Shown one piece after another: positions 49,563 through 60,739 of a stretch of DNA of 64,000 bases; positions within the stretch are counted from its first letter, which is position 1, and the number at the start of each line of letters is the position of its first letter. The notes beneath the pieces were generated by a model. That model ran no database searches, was not told the origin of the DNA, and saw only the letters and a program-made list of their open reading frames with translations. The stretch is taken from NCBI GenBank assembly GCA_021234155.1, contig JAJEKV010000074.1, positions 2,922,877 through 2,986,876 of the forward strand. Direction: 5' to 3'. This DNA is from Isoetes taiwanensis (lineage: Eukaryota; Streptophyta; Lycopodiopsida; Isoetales; Isoetaceae). The position numbers were made by a program, and so were the translations under genes.

Positions 49563-50411
49563 TTTTTCCTTATTATAGGGGATGTGCTTTTTTGGATATA
49601 TAAAATAGGTACTCAAATTTTCAGGAGGGAAAACAATGAGTGGAAAAAAAGGATACTGCTCAACCATCGTCATGAATGGAAGGCTGGAAGACCCGGCTTG
49701 ATTTTGTATGGGGTTAACATGTGAGAATGCACTCAAGCAAATTTATGCGACCCTGTTTCTATATTGGTTGGGGGTATGCATATCGATCATCTAGAATGAC
49801 TCGTGGAAATATGTTTGATTTGTGTAATTTGTGGCTTGGACGTCCTGCTTTATTGTCAATTCTAAGTTCTCTCTGTTTCACATTTGCTTGCATAGCAGGT
49901 TACCATGGATTTATATGTGAATGATATGCTAGTTACGTCTAACTATAATAGGCCAATTGTGCTTGATCTACATATTCCACGCCACTACAGAACTGAGTGC
50001 ACTTTTATTGAGAAAGCAGCAGTATTCACAAATCAATTTGTGAAGAGCATGCTCCAAACTGGATACACTTCAATCTGAATGCTGAAAAAATGCTTTAATG
50101 CCAAAGACCACCTCCGTGATCCGCTGGTTTAATGAAGCATGTTGGAGACTAAATAAAAAATCTTAATGGTATCCCAAAAAAGTACAAGCAAAAAATTGCA
50201 GATGATCCTTTTGGAGCTACTAAAAATATAGGTAATTGCTGTTTGTTTGGCCCATAAAAAATGAAATGCATATGATTCTCGCCATCCTTGCAGCAGGAAG
50301 AACTCATAACCTTTATGAAAAAAGGCTTTTTAAATTACTTACATACTGTCATAAAACCCAAAACCTTCAATCGATCAGATACTAAGTTAGCTCCTCCTCC
50401 AAAGCAGGCGC

Positions 50412-52232
50412 TCATATTGGTTTGTCCTTTGGGGGTGATCTGAGTCCTTCAACCACATATATATAGGAACTAATACATAGTATGCTGATGCAAGCGGCCA
50501 GAAGAAATCTGTGAGGCAAAAAGCGAAGGGATTGGAAGGTGCCTGCACATCCTCAGCCTTTGGTCCAAGCTAAAGTAGAAAAAAAAAAAAATTACAGCAA
50601 GTGCATTAGCTTTCCCATGTAAAATGTGAACAAAAAAACCCAACAGATACTTTGAGTCTGTAGTGAGTTCGACTTAAATATTCAAATCTAGGTTTTCCAG
50701 CACTAAAGTAAAAACTGTAATTTGCATACTGAATGTTCACTTACTTTTTTAATGTGAAGTGCCTTTCCAATGGTGATAAAACATTGCTTAAATCTGTCAT
50801 TATATATTTATCAATACCTGCAATGGTGAGTCTCCTGGTGTTGGCTTAATTCCTGTGACAGAACATCCCATAATCAAGCCATGCCTGTGTACTCCTCGAT
50901 ACCATTTTGGACCTAGCCTCTTTAATTGAACATCTTTAGAACCTGCCTTTGTGAACCATTCTATGTACTCCTCTTCTGTTGGAAATAGCATCCAGACATC
51001 TGCAAAGAACTTTGACAACCAAAAAGTTGGATGTACTGGTCCAATTAAACAGGCCTTTCCTGCAGGCTTCAATACCCTGTATGCCTCCTTGATACCCCTC
51101 TGTGGGTCAGGCCAGTACTCGATGCTGCACATATGATGAAATAACGATTCCAGTTAGATGGAGAAAGAAAGACATCAACCAAGGTAATTCTGAAACTAGA
51201 AATGTACATGTCACTTAAATAGCACCATTAACCTATGCACAAAAGCATATTTGAATTAATTACATCAGAGTCTGAGGATGCAATGCGGATTTATGAAGCA
51301 TGTCATATGCTTCAAACCCATTTGGTAATAAAATAAACTGTTATAAGAGTGCTCTTAGGCAACTAAAGACATGCATTTTGCATAATGGCATGAAATTTCA
51401 TAAAAGCATGATAGCAGAGCAACAATGAAACAACAGATGATATGCATGATATAATTGCAGCACGTCATGTTGTACAGTTTAAATTTTCATTTGCAGAAGT
51501 AATGAATACGAGCAGAAATACTAAGACATACATAAAACTTTGCATCAGAGAAAGTACCTTCCTGCGAAACATATCGATCAGCATAGTCTGTACTAAACGG
51601 AAGATCCTCTGCATCTCCTTCAATTATTGTACACTCTTTGAGTGGTTCCTTCTCCTTAGCCTTAGCTAATTGATGGGGAGATTGGTCCAAGATAGTCACA
51701 TTCTTAGCATCAACATGCTGGACAATACCCAAAGTGGTGAAACCGTGCCACCACCAACATCAACAACTGTCAGATTTCTGTCATTCAAATCTGCTGGCTC
51801 AAGGGCATCATCTCTCATATCCTCAGTCCAATGTCCAGGATTAATAACATGATCATAAACAATAGACAAGAACCTATAAAACCAAAAGCTTCTTGTTTGT
51901 GCTGAATAAACCTGGGCTGGGAAGCAGGCCTTGAGGTGGAAACACTGCTAGAACTGCTACTACATCGGGTACTAAGTTCTTGCTGCTTAATTTTTTCTGA
52001 GGATGTAACCGGAGTTGTACATGCGGAAAAGAATCAGACCTGGGATGCCCTGTTCCACGAGGTTGGAGTCTGGAGCTGGAACACAGGTTGAGTCTGTAGC
52101 ACCAAATTTAGCTTTTAATCGGGCACTTGAATAATGCTGAAGACTGCATGTCATGTGGGCGGATGAGAGGTGTCGCATATTGGAGGATCCCGTTGCAGCA
52201 GAACCGGCCATAGCCATGGCACATGAAGCCAT
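50412..52232 (-). CDS. VTE3: MPBQ/MSBQ methyltransferase, chloroplast inner envelope (complete, with frameshifts)
   Basis: The enzyme methylates 2-methyl-6-phytyl- and 2-methyl-6-solanyl-benzoquinol with S-adenosylmethionine, a step to tocopherols and plastoquinone at the plastid inner envelope. Minus-strand exons: 52232-51558, 51124-50818, 50569-50412. The start follows AAAC-ATGGCTTC and gives a Ser-rich transit peptide (MASCAMAMAG onward). Exon 1 holds QPRFIQHK, INPGHWTEDMRDDALEPADL, the SAM motif VVDVGGGT, NVTILDQSPHQLAKAK and EGDAEDLPFSTDYADRYVS. Exon 2 holds IEYWPDPQRGIKEAYRVL, FADVWMLFPTEEEYIEWF and WYRGVHRHGLIMGCSVTG. Exon 3 holds a hydrophobic helix ending YVLVPIYMWLKD and then the C-terminal end before a TGA. 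The serine split by intron 1 (AG, then C) fits. At least four one- or two-base indels interrupt exons 1 and 3. Family identity is very clear. Whether it is active depends on whether the indels are real. Confidence 0.93.
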
Positions 52233-53136
52233 GTTTCCCTCTGCCAAGAGACCCAATCCACAGCATTTTTGTTGTCTCCGGATGACGTAAAAGGAGACGA
52301 CACGTGTCGTCAAAACTTGGTGATATGGCCTTGGATTAGCCTCCAAAACTGTGGCAAATTCTGGAACCAATAATCTGGGTACCCTTTCCAGCCCTCCATC
52401 TCACGTAGCATAGATCTCAACCATTGATTTCCAGATTGTATGGTCCAGATTTGCACCACGTCAACTGAAGCGGTGTAAAACAAGTGTGTCCCATTTTATG
52501 GAATGTCAATTCGACCTTAGCTCGAATATTCAACTCACGCAAGCTTGCGCTGGACGCTAAAAACCATTCAACTCAATTCAATGCTAATTGTATGCCTTTG
52601 CGGTTCAAGGAGAATGTGGAAACTTTGTAATGGACGTGCCATATAGTATGCTATTTTCGTTTTGGGGTTGGGGAGGGTTTTCAGGCAGTGGTTTGGACTA
52701 TGATTTCCGTATAGTATTGTATTGAAAAGGGTATAATTTGCCATGTGAGAGGAGCTTCAGTGTTTTATGCTATTTTGGGTGCTTTGCAACTCCCCTTTTT
52801 CGTGGATGTTTTTGTAATGGTTGAAAGAAAAGCTATTTTAAGATTTTTCCACAGCCAAATTTTTAGGCCACGGATGAGATTGCACGCTGCTTTCCTTTTT
52901 CGGCGGCGTGCCAAGCGATCCCAGCGAGCTTCCAGGGAGGTCTTCTGGTCATGCCCTTTATTTGTGTGTATTCGTGGGCGACGGCGTTGCAAGAATCGGC
53001 AGGTGGGGTTTGTTGCGAGGAATCGACCTGCAGGTTGAAATCCCCGGCGATGGTTCCTGCACAGGGTTCTTCGTTTCTTTGACACAGGGCAGGGCAGAAC
53101 ATCGCTGATAGGCAAGGATATTGTGTGGGATAACCA
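52233..53136. promoter_or_regulatory. Region upstream of VTE3
   Basis: Upstream of the minus-strand VTE3 start. It should contain the VTE3 promoter and 5' UTR, but no specific element was pinned down. Overlapping open frames on both strands (52745-53038 plus, 52765-53157 minus) are GC-rich and arginine-rich and resemble no family I know; I treat them as chance. Confidence 0.4.
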
Positions 53137-53577
53137 ATGGCGACCATCAAGCGTCATGCAATAGCTGCGCTATATCTCTTCTTCACAATAGAGGGGTATG
53201 GGTGTGGGTTTAACGTGTTGAAGGCGACCAGGAAGGCTTGTCTAATGCCTATGCCTCTGTTTTTGATGTGCAGCAGCATACACCACCACCGGCCATCTCC
53301 TTTTCTCCTCCATCGCCATCTCCGAAAGCATGTGAAGGGCGGTGGGCAGCGGATAGGAGGCGTACAAGGTGGCTGTGAACATCCGGATTTGCAGGTTGGA
53401 AGCGGACTGCGTCTCTATCATATCGATTGCGGGATGGAGCTCTCAAATTCGCCCTGGTTCTCGTATCGCCACGCTTTCCAATGGATTGTCTCTGTAATAC
53501 ATATATCCGTTCTGATCCAACATCTTCTTCACAATTGGGCTTATCTTGCCCGCGAAACGAATACTGCAGCGCGGTAG
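53137..53577 (+). CDS. Unassigned open frame of 146 codons
   Basis: One of the longest unbroken frames in the window, in a locally GC-richer stretch, about 0.9 kb upstream of and divergent from VTE3. It begins MATIKRHAIAALYLFF, which could be a signal-anchor-like start, and ends with a TAG. I recognise no domain. The cysteines and histidines are scattered. It may be a first exon, part of a long 5' region, or chance. Low confidence that it is a gene. Confidence 0.2.
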   Translation: MATIKRHAIAALYLFFTIEGYGCGFNVLKATRKACLMPMPLFLMCSSIHHHRPSPFLLHRHLRKHVKGGGQRIGGVQGGCEHPDLQVGSGLRLYHIDCGMELSNSPWFSYRHAFQWIVSVIHISVLIQHLLHNWAYLARETNTAAR

Positions 53578-54180
53578 TCTTTTAAAAGCACGAAACGTGG
53601 TTTAAACATATCCATCTTTGGAGCAGCCAATGCAATCCAAGTCTTGAACACTCTGAGCAAGTCTGAGGGATGTTCTTTGCCTTCCCAGGCTCAGTGCATG
53701 ACCTTCCAAACAATACGGCACAAAGGGAATTGGATACCTTTTAAGGCGGGCATTAGCTGAATGCCAAACGGTTTAAAACCAAGGATTTAGAGAACGGCAT
53801 TCCTACAAGCTGGGCTCCTTCATGGAAGTCCGAATTTAAGTTATTATGGTCTCCTGAATCTTTACAATTTTTTCTTTCTTTCTTTTCGTTAAAAATAACA
53901 TAATTTGATTCAAGATTCACTTGATTTTAGCTCCTGGGTGAGCCATGAAATTCGAATGGGCATGAAAGTTCACGAGCATTTGTGGTTGAAATTCCCTGTA
54001 GCTCTTCATTCTTTTCACAGATCCGGATCCTGCGGCTTGTGGTGAGGCCATTGTGTCGTGAGCCAATGCAGGGATTCCGTGGGGTAGTGTGCTCGAGCTA
54101 TGGCAGCTTTGAACAGGCAGGCGCTATGGCATAAGGCTATGCTATGGCACCATTGGTTGTTTCCTATTTTGCCTCTCTTT
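53578..54180. other. No gene seen
   Basis: Mixed-composition sequence with no reading frame or RNA feature that I can support. Confidence 0.5.
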
Positions 54181-54278
54181 TATTCTTGCTTCAACCATGT
54201 GTTCGTTTTACACCATTGACATTGGCATTTATTCTTGCTTCAACCATGTGTTCGGTTTACACCATTGACATTGGCATG
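54181..54278 (+). repeat. Direct tandem repeat, 2 x 49 bases
   Basis: The unit starting TATTCTTGCTTCAACCATG and ending CATTGACATTGGCAT occurs at 54181-54229 and 54230-54278 with only one or two differences. Confidence 0.9.
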
Positions 54279-54771
54279 TATTTTTTCTCTCAAAATTTTA
54301 AGGGCCATTGATCTGGCACAATACCGAGAATATCCGCCAGATCAATGGTTAGAAATAAAACTTGAACGTGACGCCATAAAGATAGCAAATAATGAATATA
54401 TGAATATATTCATAAAATTCATAGTTTTTTTCTCTTCATGAAATCTTCAATCTCAAGTCTGGGGCCATCGATTGTCAACAAGAATTAAATACTGTTGTGA
54501 CACATTCATCAATTGAACAAGATATGGTTGAGCTACTTAGATATATTGGATCTTCAACCTCCAATAAGACATTACACTTTTTAATCACTTCTAGTACTTC
54601 AATAATAAAAGTCATTATAAATGTTGGATTGAATACTTTTGAAGAAGACGACATTGCCAACTCGTCTATCAGAGGCCCACATGATTGCTCACCTTACCTT
54701 ACAAATTCTCTCGACGAAGAAAACGGGATTTTTAAGTTCACTTAATAGATATGAAATGATATGATACACTT

Positions 54772-54898
54772 TTGACGTGATGTAGAACGGAATGGGGAAG
54801 CCATTCTTGCTTCCCCTGCAGAATCCAGGAGCGCTGTGTGGCGACCGGATTCTGGGTGGAAAGCAAAATGGCTGACCATTCTGTTCTACGACGTCAAG
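54772..54898. repeat. Foldback (hairpin) element, MITE- or siRNA-hairpin-like
   Basis: The left half (54772-54826) and the reverse complement of the right half match over about 52 bases with few gaps: both begin TTGACGT, go on with GTAGAAC and GAATGG, then GCCATT, and end CAGAATCC. The loop is about 20 bases around GAGCGCTGTG. A third arm, CTTACCTTGACGTCAA at 54989-55004, is the inverted match of TTGACGTCAAGGTAAG-like bases at 54890-54904, so a larger nested inverted structure extends to 55004. This could be a miniature inverted-repeat transposon, or a transcript forming a hairpin. Confidence 0.65.
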
Positions 54899-55015
54899 GT
54901 AAGGTGCTTACCTGATTCTACGGGTTTGTTGAAACAATTTGTCATTCTGCTTAAGAATGAATCAAGAAAAGGACGGAATGCTCATCCACTTACCTTGACG
55001 TCAAATGAATAGAGC

Positions 55016-55095
55016 ATCTCAAATTGAGATAAATAGGAAAGGAATTTGTAGATTCACTTGAATAAATAAAATATCTCAAATTGAGACAAATAGGA
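55016..55095 (+). repeat. Direct repeat containing a palindrome, 57-base spacing
   Basis: ATCTCAAATTGAGATAAATA at 55016 and ATCTCAAATTGAGACAAATA at 55073. Each begins with the dyad TCTCAAATTGAGA. It directly follows the foldback element. Confidence 0.8.
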
Positions 55096-55099
55096 TATA

Positions 55100-55500
55100 A
55101 CCATTATTCATTTAAATTGGATTTATGTCTGTTCAAAAAGCACTCCACTTTTGCATACGCTTTTTCAATATAGTGTTGTGGTGTGTGACATGCTATTTTG
55201 CAAGGTTGCAAATTTTTACATTATAGTAGTGGGTGGTTTAACATTTTCTTGTTTTAGTGAGAAGAATGTGTTGTTTGATTAGCATTTGTAGATAACAACA
55301 CATCAATATACACAGAACACTTTTTACATTATATTCTCTTGATATGAAGATTACATCATGGAGGGACTAGTCTTTTCTTTGTCAAACAACTCTCAAGATA
55401 GGGATCCATCTCCTTAGTCAGATCTAGGTGCGGATGCGTTTGACAACATCGATCTTGTTTTACCGGTGACCAACCCACTCATGATGGACATGAATAGTAC
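55100..55500. other. No gene seen
   Basis: AT-rich stretch between the short repeats and the coding-like tract; nothing recognised. Confidence 0.5.
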
Positions 55501-55507
55501 TAGAAAC

Positions 55508-58500
55508 TCATACGTTGGAGTAATCTAGTGGAGTATAACTTGGTGGATTTAGAGCGACCTTGATTATAAAAGCACTTAAGAGCATCATCATACTCTTTCT
55601 TTTGAATGCCAAAGCTGATCCATCATAGTACCAAGATGCTTCCCAAGACCCAGGTTTGCCATCAGGATCTCTTGGATGTGGAAACTTTATACACTTAATT
55701 TGGTCCCAAATCGTCACAAACCAAGTGGTGCAAAAGCCTCAACAAGATAGCTTGCAGTTGATTGCAACCCATGTTTATTCAGGGGACCCTTTTCTTTTGT
55801 CGGCAATTCGAGTGATGTCTTTACGGTAAAGGTCATGAACATCAAATTCTTGGCATTCATTGGCTTCATCCTCATCATCACGCTTTGTAGAAGACATTTT
55901 TTCAAAAGCTGGATTCATCCAAAAGAAAACACTGCCATGCACCTTTACCTAATGCTCCTTTGCTCTTAGCTACCTCATAGTCATCATCTGGCACAAGGGA
56001 TATCATTATGAAGATTATACAGGCGCTTTTAAACTGCATCCTCAAATCAGTATCCTTTGTCTCAAAGAGAAGAGTACCTTCCCTAACGACCTTTAGGCAT
56101 CACCAAAGCATGCATATGAGGCTCTCCTGAGGGATATATGATGACAATAGTAAAGAGCTTCTCAGTTGTTAAGCCTATGCAGCTAGTAAAAAAACTGATG
56201 TACTCTTTTTGAATCATCCCCTTCTCTCCTTTATGTCCGCTATCCAATACAAAAAGAGAAATATTACGAGGGCCTATTCTTTGTATCGGGTAGGGAGACC
56301 TTTATAGCCGATAGGGAGCCAGGTATTGGAGAGATGGGGGTAAGTTACCACCAGCATCTTTCAGGATGGCAACCTTTCTTCTCAGCTCAGCCATCACCTT
56401 ATCTGATAGTTTTGTAGTGTGCTCTTAGTTCTTTGATTTCCTGTTTTGCAGAAAGTCCAGAAGACGTATTTCTTGATGTCATCGGTGAATCGCCATACTT
56501 GTCTAGCGAGTAGGGGAGTTCGGACAATGTTACATCACCGGATAGCTTACGAAGTTCTTGATCAACTGTTACCTTCATAACTTCGCATGTCCTTTATATG
56601 AGTGCAACAATCAACGAAGGACATTTTGTCCTTAACTGAAGAAGCCTTTTTGTAAAGACCTTCTTTGTTTATGCATTGATCTAACGACCAAATGACTTCA
56701 TCATCCACGAAGGCCACTGTGCTTTCCTCATCTCGGTGGTCTTCAAATCAAATATTGAAGTATCTTGAGGAGGCACTCTTCCCATTGCATCGTATTTGTT
56801 TTACGAGCATAAACATCCAGAACTTGTTCCCGCCCATTGGACCGTCCTTAGCAAATGATGATCCACGTAGGCATCTGTAGGGGCCTACGGAAGATGCTTG
56901 GGGCGTCTCCTTTTTTCTCCCCATTTTTTTTCTGTCTTTTGGGCCTTGGTTTCTTATCTTGGATGATAGTGGGCCAAGGTCTTTTCAACGCCTTATATTC
57001 CTCGGACCGTGCCTCCACGTTTTTGTTTTGCGTTGGTCTTCCATATTCTATCCATTCTTTGGCGGGCATGGCCGGAGTTGTTCCATGTAAAGGCTGCACG
57101 CGACGAATAAAAATCATATCAACAAAAGGATAATCGGGAAAAAGACAAAGCGGCGTGCCCAAAACATTTACGGCGTGTAGTCATCTTTGCCAATTCGCGC
57201 CCGGCAGCGAATTGGCGGTGAATACATGCGAAGCATTTTGGTCGGGCAATAAATTGTCAATTGGCGCGGCTGGCAATTGCGGTGAATACTACGCCCGAAG
57301 CATTTTGGGCAACTGGATAGATTGCCAATTGGCGCTGGCGAACTAATAATCTCTGCGTGCTCAAAGCGTTTACGGCGTGTACTCATTCTAACAACCCGGT
57401 AGCGGCGGCGGCATGAACATATATCTTGACCCTAGTCTACTACTTTATTATTCTACTTGATATATCTAACTAAAGGCCACCTAATATACTAACCTTTTAT
57501 AAAGAAAGGCTTAAGCCCATTTCGTTCAATGTTGCACTAATCTCTGCGAGGTCCTCTGTGTAGGGGTATGGGGGCTTAGAAGCGGAAACACCTCACAGTG
57601 GTTGTAATGAAGCGGATACATGGTTTGTCTGTTTTGCTTGCTTTGGTTGGATAGGGATCGTTGTGCTTCAATAGATTGCTGCCCGTCAATAATAAGGAAG
57701 CATACATTTGGGTTCTCCTTTTGTAAGAGCTCTTATCGGCCAGGTCGTTTGGCTCGTTCTACTTCTTTCAAACAAACAAAGCTCAGCGACTCCACCAAGA
57801 TCCGAAATGAAACAATCCACGGAATCGTGGGATAGAGGATGGGAAAGGGCGACCTTCTTACCTTTCTCCTTGAGGTGGAAGGGGGGCGGCCCCTGCTTCT
57901 AGTCTTCTGAGGAACATATAGGTAGGAACTACCGAGGCATTCCGATTCGGACATAAGCATCGGATGATGTCCTTTGGAATGGAGCATCCTTTTTCCTATC
58001 CCAAAGGAAGCGTCTGGCTGGCATAGGAACTTGGCACGGATTCCTCACCATCGCCCTCAAGATTTCTCTAGCATGTTGGGGTCATACCTCACGCTAACAA
58101 ATGTTGACTTATGTGATCTCACCCGGGCGGTCAACATGGATGGGATGTGTAAAGATTGGCCAAGTGGATAGTTTTACGTATACTTGACTAACCTACTCAT
58201 TGCCTCCAGCTGCGATTTTTTTTCGGATCATTTTCTGCCAACATGCCATTAGCTGTTGCAGCTGGGATGTCTTTTCCTAAGTCCAGCAATCTTCGTACAT
58301 CCTTGGTATCATTTTGATGCTTCAACTCTTCCAGGTAGTAACTTGGAGAAGGTCCACCATAAAGCTCTCCGCTGCGGACACCCCTTCACTTATAGACCTT
58401 TGGGTGAGGCGTTATTTTTTGAGCCATCCATACTTGAAACATGATTTCGGCACTCACATCCTTCTTCATCAGACCATCTTTGAAAGTTATTTGCCACGGC

Positions 58501-60250
58501 ATGTGTAAATCTGACGAGATTTTTCTTGTGGTTCTTCACAACCTCCACTAGGAGTTGACAATATATGTCATCCTGCTCCTCACAAGTGATAAGAATATCT
58601 TGTTTCTTCATAAGATCGGTCTCTTTCTTCCTGGAGTGTAACACAAGATCCACCTTACCATTTAACAGGATTGCAAATTAAACGGGAGTGTTGCATCACT
58701 CCCGTTTCAAAATTCCAAAAAAAACACCAAGATTGAAAAAATGATCATTTTCAAAAAGCTTGGGATTTTTAAGTGGAACAAAATATTATATCATGCATTT
58801 TGGGCCCTTTAAAATGATAATCTAGCATTTGTAGAAAGAGCACTTGAAAATGAAATTCCGGACACTAATACACGAAACATTACTAAAAGTCGAAGACATC
58901 AAAATCGTTAAAAGTAAAACTTTTTTTTTTATTAATTTCTTCGATCTGATGTAAGTATAGCGGTATTTTGCAGCCAATAATAAATAATATAGCAAGCGAA
59001 AACTTCGAGGTCTAAATCGAAGTCCTCGATTGTGTGTGGTTTGCTTTCGTCTCTTTTTTTTTTTTTCTCTTCAGTTTGCTCCTTTGGCTACTTGTTTGAT
59101 CTTTCTTTGGTGTCAGCAGTCTCTTGGGAATAGTAGCTAGAGCTACTTCTTTGAGCTCTACAAAGGTAGCTTCATCTTCGGAGAGCTTGTAAAAGGCTGT
59201 ATCTCGAGGATGTCATCTTGGCAAAATCGATGATGATTTAGCTCTAACTCTTGATTTTCATCGGTAGAGTTGGTAGAAGCGAGACAACCTCATCTTGATG
59301 AAGTCTGACCTCTTTATCAATGTCATGACAACACAATTCGACCCTTTTTAAGTGCACATGCTATTGTTGTACGAGCGGAGAAAGCATCAAGGACCCAATC
59401 TCACGGGCGTGAGAACATGTCGAATATGGTTGATTAACCGTGGCCGATAATGATTTACTATTACGCCTTGTGCACTTGGGTCTGGAGCTTTTGTAATCTG
59501 CTTTGGGAACTCTAGGACATTAGAAAAATTTTGGCGGGGTTGCGGTGTTGAAGTGCTCCATGATGCGCTTCGTCGAAACTCGGTAAGCTACATGGAGATA
59601 CTCAACCTTGCTTTCCGGCTGACCTCGGTCCTCCACCATGGTAGTTAATATTAGTTTTGTACACGCAAGATGGTATTCGAGAATAGTAAAATGCGTATTC
59701 GAGAATAGACACGGACGGGTTACAATTGCAACCATGAATAAAAACTTGAAAGAAAGAACACATGAGCGGCACTTTTGATTTAAGGACTCACGGACCATGT
59801 TTTCATAACCAAACGCTTTACCGGGGAACCGAAGTGGTTCTTGAAAGTAGCTTCCACAAAGGCGACTGCATGCTTGAATGGAACACAACAAGGCGCCCGG
59901 TGTTTTCTTTGTGGTAACTGCTTAATTCCATCGGCCGAAAGCATTAAATTACGAGTTTTTAAAAAAGCCGTGATCGTCGTGGCGGCTATCCTTGACTTAA
60001 AACCATATGGCGGTGCTATAACCAATGTAAAATCTTGTGGCTTTATACTTCACGGCAACTTAGTGCGATCCCCATGAGCGATAGAATAAAAATTATTTTG
60101 ATCGAACATAGAAAACCTCTCGTAGTCGGTTGACTCGGCATCTACAACCGCGCCCGTCGCTAGAGTCCTCTCTTCGGTACATTTCGTACCGGGTGCATAA
60201 AACCGCCACAGCGGGTCCTTGTTCTTCTTCTTGCTTTCTGTTAATGGTTA
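55508..60250 (-). pseudogene. Unassigned coding-like tract, frameshifted
   Basis: On the minus strand several neighbouring translations look protein-like and switch frame as if broken by indels: LYRKDITRIADKRKGSPE (near 55800), FTSCIGLTTEKLFTIVIIYP and PHMHALVMPKGR (near 56100-56200), VTVDQELRKLSGDVTLSEL (near 56550), KKQDILITCEEQDDIYCQLL (58653-58390), HQDEVVSLLPTLPMK (near 59270), and KSRIAATTITAFLKTRNLML with KHAVAFVEATFKNHF (60025-59780). I recognise no family in any of them. They may be one large gene with introns, several fragments, or a decayed mobile or viral-type insertion. The evidence is protein-like composition only, so chance cannot be excluded. Confidence 0.3.
57163..57386. repeat. 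Nested direct and inverted repeats, GC-richer
   Basis: TTTACGGCGTGTAGTCAT (near 57168) and TTTACGGCGTGTACTCAT (near 57370) flank a core in which GCGGTGAATAC followed by CGAAGCATTTTGG occurs twice (57212 and 57281), alternating with GCCAATT and AATTGGC inverted words (57189-57340). The core can fold into several stem-loops. Confidence 0.7.
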
Positions 60251-60507
60251 AAGTTAGCTTCATGCAACACAAAGGAAAACTCTAAAAAGCAGTAAAAACC
60301 ATTACCCGACCCTCAAAATTTGGGCGTATTGAATAATGCATTTCGTCGGATATAACAATGGGATAGGGCTACGTGCACTGTCCCAATTTGTCCACGTTCA
60401 ATTTGCTCCATTAAACCGTTTGGCGTAATAGCGTTTTTTGGCTGGAAGTCAACAACAAAGGAAACAAAATAAGACTTCTTTTGAAAAAGCGAAAACACCA
60501 AGAAACC

Positions 60508-60732
60508 AAAGTGTATTAGGAATACACTTTTGCTTCGACGATGAAACAAAAAGTGTATTCCGGAATATCCTATGTCGAAAGCAAAAGTGTATTCCGGAAT
60601 ACACTTTCGCTTCACGTCGAAAGCAAAAGTGTATTCCGGAATACAATTTGCTTCACGTCGAAAGCAAAAGTGTATTCCGGAATACACTTTGGCTTCGGCT
60701 TGTAAGGGAATGTGTATTCTGGAATACACTTT
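60508..60732. repeat. Array of six 18-22 base palindromes, about 42-base spacing
   Basis: GTGTATTCCGGAATACAC, a perfect dyad, or a near variant, lies at about 60508, 60550, 60585, 60628, 60668 and 60711. The central four are separated by a conserved linker containing CTTCACGTCGAAAGCAAA or a variant. The first (A instead of CC at the centre) and the last (T for C) are variants at the edges. Both strands read open through the repeats, which explains the repetitive open frames there. Confidence 0.9.
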
Positions 60733-60739
60733 AGACTAA

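Larger units (their letters stand above)
27596..51051 (+). repeat. Large direct duplication, right copy
   Basis: Right copy of the repeat at 1-23433, 23456 bases against 23433. Gene order is kept: KASII (+), CDC20 5' part (-), LINE (+), miniature LTR element (-), VTE3 3' part (-). Here the VTE3 sequence continues past the end of homology into the missing 5' exons, so this copy is contiguous with the complete VTE3 locus. Whether the homology extends left of 27596 cannot be decided, because the matching part of the left copy would lie before base 1. Confidence 0.97.

Noticed and set aside
57600-58170. Possible organellar DNA insertion
   Set aside because: The composition differs slightly, but no mitochondrial or plastid gene could be recognised.
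60508-60732. CRISPR array
   Set aside because: Repeats are palindromic with conserved linkers in place of unique spacers, and the context is a plant nuclear genome.
60438-60734. Open frames with repeated SVFRNT or CIPEYTF peptides on both strands
   Set aside because: They are translations of the palindrome array, not a gene.
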